This document shows positions 24,551 through 33,158 of a stretch of DNA of 64,000 nt, in pieces. This DNA is from DATDAW01 sp036524675 (lineage in GTDB: Bacteria; Verrucomicrobiota; Verrucomicrobiia; Chthoniobacterales; DASVRZ01). Numbering within the stretch: the first letter of the stretch is position 1; the number at the start of each line of letters is the position of its first letter. The DNA lies in NCBI GenBank assembly GCA_036524675.1, contig DATDBU010000080.1, positions 1-64,000 on the forward strand, given 5' to 3'. Both the position numbers and the translations under genes were made by a program. Under the pieces are notes generated by a model. The model searched no databases. It was not told the origin of the DNA and was given only the letters and a program-made list of their open reading frames with translations.

Positions 24551-26213
24551 CGTTTGAGGTTTTCTTTGTTGGTAAAATCAGTGAGAAGAATGATTCGGCG
24601 GTTTCCTGGCTGGCTAGATCGAGGTGTGGGGGCCGGCGGCGCATCAAAAAGACGATCCCGGAAACAGCCAGCAACATCGTTGTCCCAGTCTCCGGAACGG
24701 AGACCAGGTCGCCGAAATGTGCCTCAATGCCAAATGACAGCCACTTTCCCGAGTCGTTATCGCTGGTAATGTCCGTCAATTCAAGCTTCCAGACGCCAGC
24801 ACCCTTTTCTCCCCAGAAAGCATTGGCCAACAGCGTCCACTCCAGGTCATGGGGGAGATAAGGATAGTCTTCAAAACCAGCTGCCATCAGACGAGTTCTC
24901 GTTCCTGACGGTGACGTAAGATACGCTTCAATGTTGCCGGCATACTCGTGCGCGAGGGTCAGCGTGACCAGGATGTCTTCAAGGGGCGCCGCCGTCGTCT
25001 CGAGCGTAAACTCGGCCGTGGCAAAGGTTCCGAGATCCGGAATACTCTCATTCACCAATCCCTCCGTTTTTTCCGTGATCAACTCGGTCACGCCGGCATA
25101 CTGCGTCGCGGCAGAGACCAGCTTTGAGGCGTGGATCATACCGAAGCCCTTATCTGGGTCGAAACCACCGTCACTGGTACGAACGATCAGATGTTTGGCA
25201 AACCGTGTATTCAGATTCGGTTGCACTTCTTTGACCAACGCGAGAACGCCACCTACGATAGCCGCCGCAGAAGACGTGCCGTAGACGTCATTTGTGTAGT
25301 CGGTAATCGTTTCCGTGTACATTTGGTTCGGTTCATCCCACCAGCCGTAGCCGAGGGAACCGGTACGATCTGTGGTGACTAACCCACCTTTGTAAGCGTA
25401 ACCCCCATCGGGGCTTGCGAAAGTGAGACCACCAGCTGACGCTGCAACGAAAACATTGCTTCCATAACTGCTGGAATCCGAAGGTTCGCTTCCGTTTAAT
25501 CCGGCGACGGTTATGACACCGGACTCGTTTAGGAAGTCATATTTGTTGGAATCACCATAGTAGCCGTTCTTAAAAACGCGGCCGTTGCCAGCTCCGACCA
25601 CATGAATGGTCCCAGCAGCCACTGACTCTTTCAGCGCGGCCGTTGCGGCTGGACTATTTTGGAACACTTTCGAGCCAGGAACATAGTCGTGGACCTTGAT
25701 GTCGATATTCTTATTGCTGCCGCTACTATGGTAGAGCGTCGCTGCCACGAAGTCGGCTTGATCATCGATCCTTAAACCTGCCAGCGAAGCATAAGGAGCA
25801 GCTCCCGCCACTCCAATGCCGTTGCCGCCACGTGCTGCAGCCATACCTGCGGACGCGGTGCCTCGGCGGTCATAATCGCCGACTGGATCGGGAACTGAAT
25901 CGTTTCCGGCAAAGTCCCAGCTGTCTGCGGCTACGTAGTTTGGGGCAAGATCGGGATGCGTCGTCTCCAATCCATCCGAGATAATAGCGATCGTCACGCC
26001 TTGTCCGGTGATGCCTTTGTTCCATGCACCCTCAATATTAATGTCCTTAAGGTAGGTTTGGCTTTGGACCCAGCCAGGGCGGGAATCGTCCGGGCTAAAA
26101 TAAGGATCGTTGGGGACAAATGCCGTTTGTGCCACGGCCTGATAAGAAGCGGCGACGGCAAGCGAAGCTGCGAGAGTTAACATCCTATAGTTGCGTCGCT
26201 TAGTATGCCTCAT
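24540..26213 (-). CDS. Subtilase-like PEP-CTERM protein, copy B, triad partly lost
   Basis: A 557-residue member. Signal peptide at residues 1-29, no propeptide. The catalytic Asp is S79 (IAIISDG; the neighbouring D80 remains), His is R117 (DRRGTASAG), but the oxyanion Asn (N210, GAGN) and Ser (S314, YGTSSAA) are kept. The P-domain follows (HDLEWTLLANAFWGEKGAG). The sorting motif reads VPETGTTMLLAVSG, with Thr in place of the usual Pro, and the tail after the basic residues is about 30 residues longer than in the others, running into copy A. With Asp and His gone, activity is unlikely. Confidence 0.92.
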   Translation of the reverse strand: MRHTKRRNYRMLTLAASLAVAASYQAVAQTAFVPNDPYFSPDDSRPGWVQSQTYLKDINIEGAWNKGITGQGVTIAIISDGLETTHPDLAPNYVAADSWDFAGNDSVPDPVGDYDRRGTASAGMAAARGGNGIGVAGAAPYASLAGLRIDDQADFVAATLYHSSGSNKNIDIKVHDYVPGSKVFQNSPAATAALKESVAAGTIHVVGAGNGRVFKNGYYGDSNKYDFLNESGVITVAGLNGSEPSDSSSYGSNVFVAASAGGLTFASPDGGYAYKGGLVTTDRTGSLGYGWWDEPNQMYTETITDYTNDVYGTSSAAAIVGGVLALVKEVQPNLNTRFAKHLIVRTSDGGFDPDKGFGMIHASKLVSAATQYAGVTELITEKTEGLVNESIPDLGTFATAEFTLETTAAPLEDILVTLTLAHEYAGNIEAYLTSPSGTRTRLMAAGFEDYPYLPHDLEWTLLANAFWGEKGAGVWKLELTDITSDNDSGKWLSFGIEAHFGDLVSVPETGTTMLLAVSGIVFLMRRRPPHLDLASQETAESFFSLILPTKKTSNDAC

Positions 26214-26309
26214 TTGAAGTTTTCTTTCGGTAGAACTGGGTAATGAATTGTCTGACCCGCGCGTAGCGGTTTTTGAAAATTGAGAATACTGATTCGTGCC
26301 TTTTTGACC

Positions 26310-28022
26310 TTACTTCGCTGTCCGTGCCCGGCGACGCAAAAGAACGATACCGGAAACAGCCAGCAACATCGTTGTCCCAGGCTCCGGAACGGAGACCAAG
26401 TCGCCGAAATGAGCCTCAACTTCAAAAGACGTCCACTCTCCATTATAAAGGCCGCCGCCGGAAATATCCGTCAGTTTGAGAGTCCACACGCCGGCCCCGT
26501 TTTCTCCCCAAAAAGCATTGGCTAACAAAGTCCACTCCAGATGCTGTGGATTGCCGAATCCCTCGAGTCCGCTCGACATCAGGCGGGTGGACGTACCCTC
26601 CGGAGATACGAGATACGCTTCAATATCGCCGACAAATTCGTGATCGATGGTCAGCGTTACCAGGATGTCTTCCAATGGCGCAGCCGTCGTCGTGAGCGTA
26701 AATTCTGCCGTCGCAAAGGTTCCGTCATCCGGAATAGTCTGATTCACCGCGCCGCCCGTCGTTTCTGTGATCAGCTCGGTGACGCCGGCGTACTGCGTAG
26801 CGGCAGAGACAAGCTTCGATGCGTCGATTAAACCGAATCCATAATTTTGGTTAAAGTGGTTGCCAGCGGCGTTGGTCAGCCAGGCAGAACCAGGGGAACC
26901 CCACGGGTCGCCACCGCCGGTATAGGTATTGTCGTCGGGATCGACGATCGCGCTGGTCCGGACGAGCAGATGTTTGGCGAAGCGCGTGTCCAGATTCGGC
27001 TGCACTTCTTTTGCTAACGCAAGCACGCCTCCTACGAGAGCCGAGGCAGGAACCGTGCCTTCGGCCATGTTTGTATAATCAGGATGGACATCCACAGGGC
27101 CGTAAAATGGTTCCCGCCAGCCGAAGCCATTGGGTCCAACGAGATCGGTAGTAACGATTCCCAATATCTCTGGCGGAATGAAGGGGTCGATTTGAAAGGG
27201 TGCACTGGAAGGTGCGGTTACGAAAACATTGTTCCCGAAACTGCTGCTCTCGGCATATTTTCCTTCAAAAGAAAGCGATGCGACAGCTATTACGCTGGAT
27301 TCGTTCAGGAAATCATGTTTGTTGGAGTCGCCGCCAAATGCGCCATATTTTGGAGGAGGGCGCGTGTCGCCAGCCGCGACCACCTGAATTGTTCCGGCTT
27401 TAGCGGACTCCCTAAGCGCCTCTTTTTCCTCAGCCGGTATGCTGACTAAAACTGACGAAGGATAGGGCGAAGGGGCGCTGAGGACTTTGATGTCGATATT
27501 CGTATTGCTACCGCTGCTATGGTAGAGGATCCCCGCCACGATATCGGCTGAGCTTTTGGAATCGATCCTCAAACCTGCTATTGATGCGTAAGGAGCCGCT
27601 CCTGTGACCCCAATTCCATTGCCACCTCTCGCCGCGGCGACACCCGCCGCCATCGTGCCGGTAATATTGTCAACAGGGTCAGGAACAGCATCACCTCCTA
27701 CGAAATCCCAACTATCCGCAGCCGCATAGTTGGGAGCAAGGTCAGGGTGGGCCGTCTCAAACCCGCCACTGACAAAACCGATGGTTACTCCCTTGCCGGT
27801 GATGCCGCTGTTCCATGCCTCCTGCACATTGACATCCAGGTTTCCTCCAAAAACTTGATCCACAAGGTGCCACTGGCCCTGGCCAGCATATCTGGAGAGA
27901 TCCGGGAAAAAATAGGGATCGTTGGGAACAAACGCCGTTTGTGCCACGGCCTGATGGTAAGCACCGACGACAAGCGAAACCGCGAGAGTTAATATCGAAT
28001 AGTTGCGTCTTTTCGTATACAT
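26310..28022 (-). CDS. Subtilase-like PEP-CTERM pseudoprotease, copy C
   Basis: A 570-residue member. The start is the ATG at 28022 (MYTKRRNYSILTL), as in its paralogues; the frame is open upstream to 28232 without meaning. No propeptide. Triad positions are S85 (FVSGGF), T121 (NITGTMAAG), D219 (AAGDTR) and V324 (EGTVPAS), so all are lost. The P-domain has DHEFVGDIEAYLVSPEGTS and GEWTSFEVEAHFG. It ends with VPEPGTTMLLAVSGIVLLRR. It carries a longer insert near residues 355-385 (NTYTGGGDPWGSPG region), shared with copy E. Confidence 0.92.
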   Translation of the reverse strand: MYTKRRNYSILTLAVSLVVGAYHQAVAQTAFVPNDPYFFPDLSRYAGQGQWHLVDQVFGGNLDVNVQEAWNSGITGKGVTIGFVSGGFETAHPDLAPNYAAADSWDFVGGDAVPDPVDNITGTMAAGVAAARGGNGIGVTGAAPYASIAGLRIDSKSSADIVAGILYHSSGSNTNIDIKVLSAPSPYPSSVLVSIPAEEKEALRESAKAGTIQVVAAGDTRPPPKYGAFGGDSNKHDFLNESSVIAVASLSFEGKYAESSSFGNNVFVTAPSSAPFQIDPFIPPEILGIVTTDLVGPNGFGWREPFYGPVDVHPDYTNMAEGTVPASALVGGVLALAKEVQPNLDTRFAKHLLVRTSAIVDPDDNTYTGGGDPWGSPGSAWLTNAAGNHFNQNYGFGLIDASKLVSAATQYAGVTELITETTGGAVNQTIPDDGTFATAEFTLTTTAAPLEDILVTLTIDHEFVGDIEAYLVSPEGTSTRLMSSGLEGFGNPQHLEWTLLANAFWGENGAGVWTLKLTDISGGGLYNGEWTSFEVEAHFGDLVSVPEPGTTMLLAVSGIVLLRRRARTAK

Positions 28023-28087
28023 CGGCTGATGTTTTCTTCCGGCAATGTAGCGGCTTGTTGGTTCGGCTTTAGCCCACCTTTCGAAAA

Positions 28088-29806
28088 TTAGAATGCGCTT
28101 TTTGACCTTGCGGCATACACCCGGCGACGCATCAAAAAGACGATTCCAGAAGCGGCCAGAAGCATTTCGGTTCGAGGCTCCGGCACGGCAATCAACTCGC
28201 CGAAATGGGCTTCGACACCAAAAGACAACCACTGTCCGATGTAAGGAGTATTATCACCGTAGTAGAAATCGGAATTTAGGTCCCTCAATTCGAGCTTCCA
28301 CGTGCCGGCACCGTTCTCTCCCCAGAATGCATTGGCTAACAGTGTCCACTCCACAGGTTGAGTGCCGATGGATCCACCCAAAGTGGAGCCGTTGATCATC
28401 AGCCGGGTCCTTGTTCCCGACGGTGATGTGAGATAGGCTTCGATATTTTCAACAAACTTGTGATCGATGGTCAGTGTCACCAGGATGTCTTCGATCGGCG
28501 CCGCCGTTGTCGTGAGTGTAAATTCCGCGCTGGCCGGCATACTATCATTTACCAGTCCGGGAATATCCTGGTTCACCACTCCTTCCGTGGTCTCTGTGAT
28601 CAGCGGCGTGACTCCCGCGTATTCAGTGGCGACCGAAACAAGTTTCGAAGCATTGATCAAACCGAATCCGTAGCTTGGGTTGAAGTGGTTGCCGGCGGCG
28701 TTGGATTGCCAATCCCCGAATTGAGTGTCGACCTTCGTGCTGGTGCGAACGAGAAGATGCTTGGCAAACCGTGTATCCAGGTTCGGCTGGACTTCTTTTG
28801 TCAATGCAAGCACGCCGGCGACAAGGGGCGCTGCAGCAGCTGAGCCGTTCAACGCGTTCGTATAGTCAGGGCGGAAATCCGTCGATCCACCATAGGGGTC
28901 CAGCCACCCGTAACCGTTGGGTCCCACTCGATCCGTGGAGGATATCCCCACTCCGTGATCCCCGAAATACCCATACCGGTCCCCGTCAGCGGAGGAGGGC
29001 GCTGTGACGAAAACATTGTTTCCGTAACTGCTATGCACTGCGTGGCCGCCGTAGCTTGCAAACGATGCGACCGCAATCACACTGGATTCGTTCAAGAGAT
29101 CCTGTTTGTTGGAATCGCCCCAATTGGCCCATTCTCTGGGGGGAGCTTGGCGGCTGTCGCCTGCCCCCACTACGTGAATCGTCCCAGCTTCTGCCGACTC
29201 TTTGAGCGCAGCCTTTTGTTCAGCCGAAATACTGACGAAGGTTGGCGAACCATAGGGTATTGGGTAACTGAGAACCTTAATGTCGATACTCGTATTGCTG
29301 CCGCTGCTATGGTAGAGGACCCCTTCCACGAAGTCGGCTGAACGTGTGGAATCGATTCTCAAGCCCGCAATGGAAGCGTAAGGGGCCACCCCGGTGACCC
29401 CGATCCCGTTGCCTCCGCGTGCCGCAGCGATTCCCGCCTCGGCTGTCCCAGCATTGTCGTCCACAGGGTCGGGAACTGAATCGTTTCCGGCGAAGTCCCA
29501 ACTGTCGGCAGCTACGTAATTCGGAGCAAGGTCAGGATGCGTCGTCTCAAACCCACCACCGACAAAACCAATCGTCACTCCCTTACCGGTGATGCCGTTG
29601 TTCCAAGCGTCCTGGACATTGACATCCATGTTTCCTCCAAAAGCTTGATCCACCAAGTGCCATTGACCGTACCAGTCGTCGGAATCCGGAGCAAAGTAGG
29701 GGTCGTTTGGAACAAATGCCGGTTCTGCCTCGAGCCGGGGCAACAAAGTCACGGCCAGCGATGCTGCGAGAGTTAATATCCTGTAGTTGCGTCGTTTCGT
29801 ATGCAT
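28088..29806 (-). CDS. Subtilase-like PEP-CTERM pseudoprotease, copy D
   Basis: A 572-residue member very close in sequence to copy A. The start is the ATG at 29806, with GGAAA upstream. No propeptide. Triad positions are G83, A119 (DNAGTAEAG), D217 (GAGDSR), and A323 (NGSAAAAP). The P-domain and PEP-CTERM tail (VPEPRTEMLLAASGIVFLMR) are intact, so the surface protein itself is maintained while activity is lost. A gap of 65 bases separates it from copy C. Confidence 0.92.
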   Translation of the reverse strand: MHTKRRNYRILTLAASLAVTLLPRLEAEPAFVPNDPYFAPDSDDWYGQWHLVDQAFGGNMDVNVQDAWNNGITGKGVTIGFVGGGFETTHPDLAPNYVAADSWDFAGNDSVPDPVDDNAGTAEAGIAAARGGNGIGVTGVAPYASIAGLRIDSTRSADFVEGVLYHSSGSNTSIDIKVLSYPIPYGSPTFVSISAEQKAALKESAEAGTIHVVGAGDSRQAPPREWANWGDSNKQDLLNESSVIAVASFASYGGHAVHSSYGNNVFVTAPSSADGDRYGYFGDHGVGISSTDRVGPNGYGWLDPYGGSTDFRPDYTNALNGSAAAAPLVAGVLALTKEVQPNLDTRFAKHLLVRTSTKVDTQFGDWQSNAAGNHFNPSYGFGLINASKLVSVATEYAGVTPLITETTEGVVNQDIPGLVNDSMPASAEFTLTTTAAPIEDILVTLTIDHKFVENIEAYLTSPSGTRTRLMINGSTLGGSIGTQPVEWTLLANAFWGENGAGTWKLELRDLNSDFYYGDNTPYIGQWLSFGVEAHFGELIAVPEPRTEMLLAASGIVFLMRRRVYAARSKSAF

Positions 29807-30033
29807 CGCCTTAGTTTTCCTTTCGATCCTGTGGCGAAATCGTTGGCCCTGAATTCCGCGGTGACAAGCCGGGATAGAAACCGATTGAGGCACGCCGCGT
29901 CAATCGGATTTTCGATAATTTGAATTTCAGCGGGGATGCCTGAATGCTAGCCCCGTCCGCTTCGGACTGCCTTGGTTCGCTCGTTCCCGTTATGTTACCG
30001 GAAACCGAACGGTGACGTGCTTCTTGATCGCCC

Positions 30034-32025
30034 CTATATTCCAGCGCGAGCCCGGCGGCGCAACAATAAGACCATTCCGGAAACCGTTAGAAGCATCGCG
30101 GTTCCAGGCTCCGGAATGGGAATCAGCTCACCGAAATGAGCTTCAATACTAAAGGACAGCCACTCGCCATAGTCCGCACCGGCATACGTGTCCTTCAATT
30201 TAAGCGTCCACACGCCCGCGCCGTTCTCGCCCCAAAAGGCATTCGCCAATAACGTCCATTCGAAATTAGTTACGTCCTGGATCGCGCCACTCAGGCCGGC
30301 AAGCATGAGACGAGTGATGGTTCCGCTTGGCGATATGAGATACGCTTCAATGTCATCAACAAATTCGTGATTAACAATCAACGAAACGAGAATATCCTCC
30401 ACGGGGACGGTTGTTGTGAGTGTAAACTCGACAGCAGCAAACGTTCCGTCATCTGGAATACTCAGCCCTACTGAACCACCTGTTTTTTCTACGATCAGCT
30501 CGCTAACTCCCGAGTACTGCGTGGCGGCAGCGACCAATGCTGTTGCGTTGATCAGGCCGAAACCGTAGTTCTGATTAAAATGATTGCCTGCAGCGTTGGT
30601 CAGCCACGCGGAACCAGGAGTGAAATCATCGCCACCTCCGGAGATCGTGCTGTCGTCTGGATCAACAATGGTACTCGTGCGAACGAGCAAATGCTTGGCA
30701 AAGCGTGTATTTAGATTGGGCTGCACTTCTTTCGCCAATGCAAGAACTCCCGCCACCAAGGGCGATGCCGAGGATGTCCCGCCGAAATTGTTTGTGTAGT
30801 CGACGGGTTCGTCCGCGAAATCGCCAGTCGCTTCGTCCCACCATCCATAGCCGAAATTAGAACCCAAACGATCTGTCGTGGTAGTGCCGTAATGAACTGT
30901 GAAGACTCCATGCCCTGGAAAAACACCGTCGTAGCCTGAGGACGGTGCGGTTACGAAAACATTGTTTCCGAAGTTGCTGTAATAAGCATATTTACCATTC
31001 GGCCCGAGTGCTGCGACTGTAATGGCGCCGGATTCATTCTGCAGGTCTTTTTTATTGGAATCGCCTTCCCATGGAGTGCCGAATCCGAAATAAAAGCGTT
31101 CGTTTCCGGCCGCGACGACGTGAATGGTTCCCGCGGCTGTCGAGGTCTGGAGAGCATCGGAGTCCGCAGGCGAGTGAATATAGGCTGCCGGAATGCCGTA
31201 GCTATGGTTCTTAATAGCGATATTCGTATTCGCGCCGCTGCTATGATAAAGCGTCGCATCCACGAAGTCGGCGTCTGTCTGATTTTCGAAGTCGATTCTC
31301 AGGCCCGCCATGGAGGCGTAAGGAGCGGCTCCTGTGACCCCGATGCCATTGCCACCGCGGGCTGCGGCAATGCCGGCAACAGCAATGCCGTGAACATCGT
31401 ACTGATGGACAGGGTCTGGAACAGGATCATTTCCGCCGAAGTCCCAACTGTCGGCAGCCACATAGTTCGGGGCCAGGTCGGGATGGGTGGTTTGAAACGA
31501 ATCATCGACAATGCCGATCGTGACACCCTGGCCGGTAACATTGTTATTCCAGGCGCCTTGAATGTTGACGTCCACCTTTTCCGGGAAAACAGTATTTACA
31601 AGATGCCATTGGCCAGCGTCCCAATAAGAATTCGGAAATTCCTTAAAGAAGTAAGGGTCGTTGGGAACGAATGCCGACTTTGTGTAGTTGGTCTGCCGGT
31701 TTAAATATACGGCGGAAGCCCGTCCGTCCCCGTCCGGCGCTGCGGATATCGTGGGTGAGGCCTTAAACACATAGGCATTCGGATTGCTCTTTAATCGCCG
31801 GTCGATGACGAGGCCGTTATCGACCGCATAATCGGTCGCATCCGTTCCGGGGTTGAGAAAGATCAGCCATTCTTTCGGTTCATCTAGCGTGGCCGCGGTC
31901 TTGGCGAATGTCGGAGATTTGGGTCCCCAACCGTAGATGGATTGGGCAAGAGTGTGGTGGGAAAAACCCGCTACGACAGCTACGACTGCCGTCCATATTT
32001 CACGCTTCCAAACTTTTCTGTTCAT
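30034..32025 (-). CDS. Subtilase PEP-CTERM protease, copy E, intact triad
   Basis: A 663-residue exported subtilisin/kexin-type serine protease, first in transcription order. AGGAAGG (32032-32038) lies six bases before the ATG at 32025. A signal peptide (residues 1-28) is followed by a propeptide-like region (about 45-115, KEWLIFLNPGTDATDYAVDN) that the other copies lack. The full catalytic set is present: D174 (GIVDDS), H212 (DVHGIAVAG), N308 (AAGNER), S418 (GGTSSASP). A P-domain follows (FEWTLLANAFWGENGAG) and the end is PIPEPGTAMLLTVSGMVLLL plus basic residues. It is likely the active ancestor of the array. Confidence 0.93.
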   Translation of the reverse strand: MNRKVWKREIWTAVVAVVAGFSHHTLAQSIYGWGPKSPTFAKTAATLDEPKEWLIFLNPGTDATDYAVDNGLVIDRRLKSNPNAYVFKASPTISAAPDGDGRASAVYLNRQTNYTKSAFVPNDPYFFKEFPNSYWDAGQWHLVNTVFPEKVDVNIQGAWNNNVTGQGVTIGIVDDSFQTTHPDLAPNYVAADSWDFGGNDPVPDPVHQYDVHGIAVAGIAAARGGNGIGVTGAAPYASMAGLRIDFENQTDADFVDATLYHSSGANTNIAIKNHSYGIPAAYIHSPADSDALQTSTAAGTIHVVAAGNERFYFGFGTPWEGDSNKKDLQNESGAITVAALGPNGKYAYYSNFGNNVFVTAPSSGYDGVFPGHGVFTVHYGTTTTDRLGSNFGYGWWDEATGDFADEPVDYTNNFGGTSSASPLVAGVLALAKEVQPNLNTRFAKHLLVRTSTIVDPDDSTISGGGDDFTPGSAWLTNAAGNHFNQNYGFGLINATALVAAATQYSGVSELIVEKTGGSVGLSIPDDGTFAAVEFTLTTTVPVEDILVSLIVNHEFVDDIEAYLISPSGTITRLMLAGLSGAIQDVTNFEWTLLANAFWGENGAGVWTLKLKDTYAGADYGEWLSFSIEAHFGELIPIPEPGTAMLLTVSGMVLLLRRRARAGI

Positions 32026-32176
32026 GGGAGACCTTCCTGCGATTGTCCATCCGCCGCCGATTTTCCTACAACCACTGAAACGATAGACCGGGAGAGAATG
32101 GTAAAAACGGTACGACAAGTCAACGGGATTCCTGAAGATTTAATCTTCAAATCCTCCGTTAACTTCCCGGCCCCTG

Positions 32177-32310
32177 CCGCAAACCAACTACCTGCAGGGA
32201 AACGCTTAATGCTGTAAGTATCTGCCAGTTCGAGCTCCCACGTGCCATTCCCGTTCTCTCCGCAGAATCCATTGGCTAACAGCGTCCACTCTAAATGTTG
32301 AGAGACGCAC
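32177..32310 (-). pseudogene. Relic of a sixth subtilase, P-domain fragment
   Basis: An open frame on the minus strand holds only a damaged P-domain core: SQHLEWTLLANGFCGENG then GTWELELADT, clearly related to HLEWTLLANAFWGENGAG of the intact copies. The frame then breaks from family sequence, with no signal peptide, protease domain or sorting signal nearby. It sits just upstream of copy E. I read it as the remains of a deleted array member. Confidence 0.75.
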
Positions 32311-32413
32311 CCGGTATGTCCAAACAGGTTTTCGACAAGTGGGATTCGTCCGAGGATATTTCGATTTAGACACTTAACGAAAAAATCCGAACCGACGAGC
32401 TCTTGCCAATCCT

Positions 32414-33091
32414 TCAAACTTCCGCCGCTTCCTCATTGGCAAACGTTTCGTACAGAGCGAAAAAACAGACGGTGATGAAGCAAGCAGCGAGTTGAATAAG
32501 AGTGGCGAGCACAGCTGCGACCAGCCAGTGATCAAGCGTCGGGTTGGTGAGCAGCATCCTCGCCCCCAAGCCAGCTGCGTAAAGAGGGAGCAGAAGCGAC
32601 AAACCTAGGTTGACCACTTTCAGGCTTCGACTAGCGGTGAGTTCCACGCTGCGTTTGAGCGCTTCGAAGCCCCATTTCCCTTCCGTGATCACCACCGTGC
32701 GCGCGAGGGACAGCCGGATGGCGACGACGATTCCCGGAACCACAAACATGAGAGTCCCGAGAAAAATCAGTCCCATGAACAAAAGATTCGTCCAGAAAAG
32801 CTGAAACCAATGGGTGACACCGGTGGATAGGCATTCTGGAAACCCTGCGCGCCGTTCCATCCGGTCCACAAACAAGGCATGCAGGATTCCACCCGTCACA
32901 ACAATCCCAAAGATAGCCTGCAGAATGAATGCAGCTTGAAGATTGTAGACCGTATAGGCCACGTCCTCTTTTGGGAAAACGTGATAGCCCAGATAGGCCA
33001 GCAACAATTGGCATGGCAGCTCGATAGCTAATACCAATCCGAGGATGACCGCGAAATGAGCGCGATAAAGCTGCCAGCCGGTGTTAATCAC
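32414..33091 (-). CDS. Integral membrane protein (YciC/GPDPase-membrane-domain type)
   Basis: A 225-residue protein with about five or six hydrophobic segments: VILGLVLAIELPCQLLLAYL near 16-35, AAFILQAIFGIVVTGGILHA near 50-68, LLFMGLIFLGTLMFVVPGIV near 103-121, and two more before the C-terminus. The block VPGIVVAIRLSLARTVVITE and GFEALKRSVELT recalls glycerophosphodiesterase membrane-domain or YciC-like proteins. It follows acnA by 67 bases, which suggests the same transcription unit, but no metabolic link is known. Confidence 0.7.
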   Translation of the reverse strand: MINTGWQLYRAHFAVILGLVLAIELPCQLLLAYLGYHVFPKEDVAYTVYNLQAAFILQAIFGIVVTGGILHALFVDRMERRAGFPECLSTGVTHWFQLFWTNLLFMGLIFLGTLMFVVPGIVVAIRLSLARTVVITEGKWGFEALKRSVELTASRSLKVVNLGLSLLLPLYAAGLGARMLLTNPTLDHWLVAAVLATLIQLAACFITVCFFALYETFANEEAAEV

Positions 33092-33158
33092 AGGTTGCCG
33101 AACGGAACGATGGGTTTTCCTCGACGGTATTCGCCGAGAGTTACGTTGCGTTTTCCCT

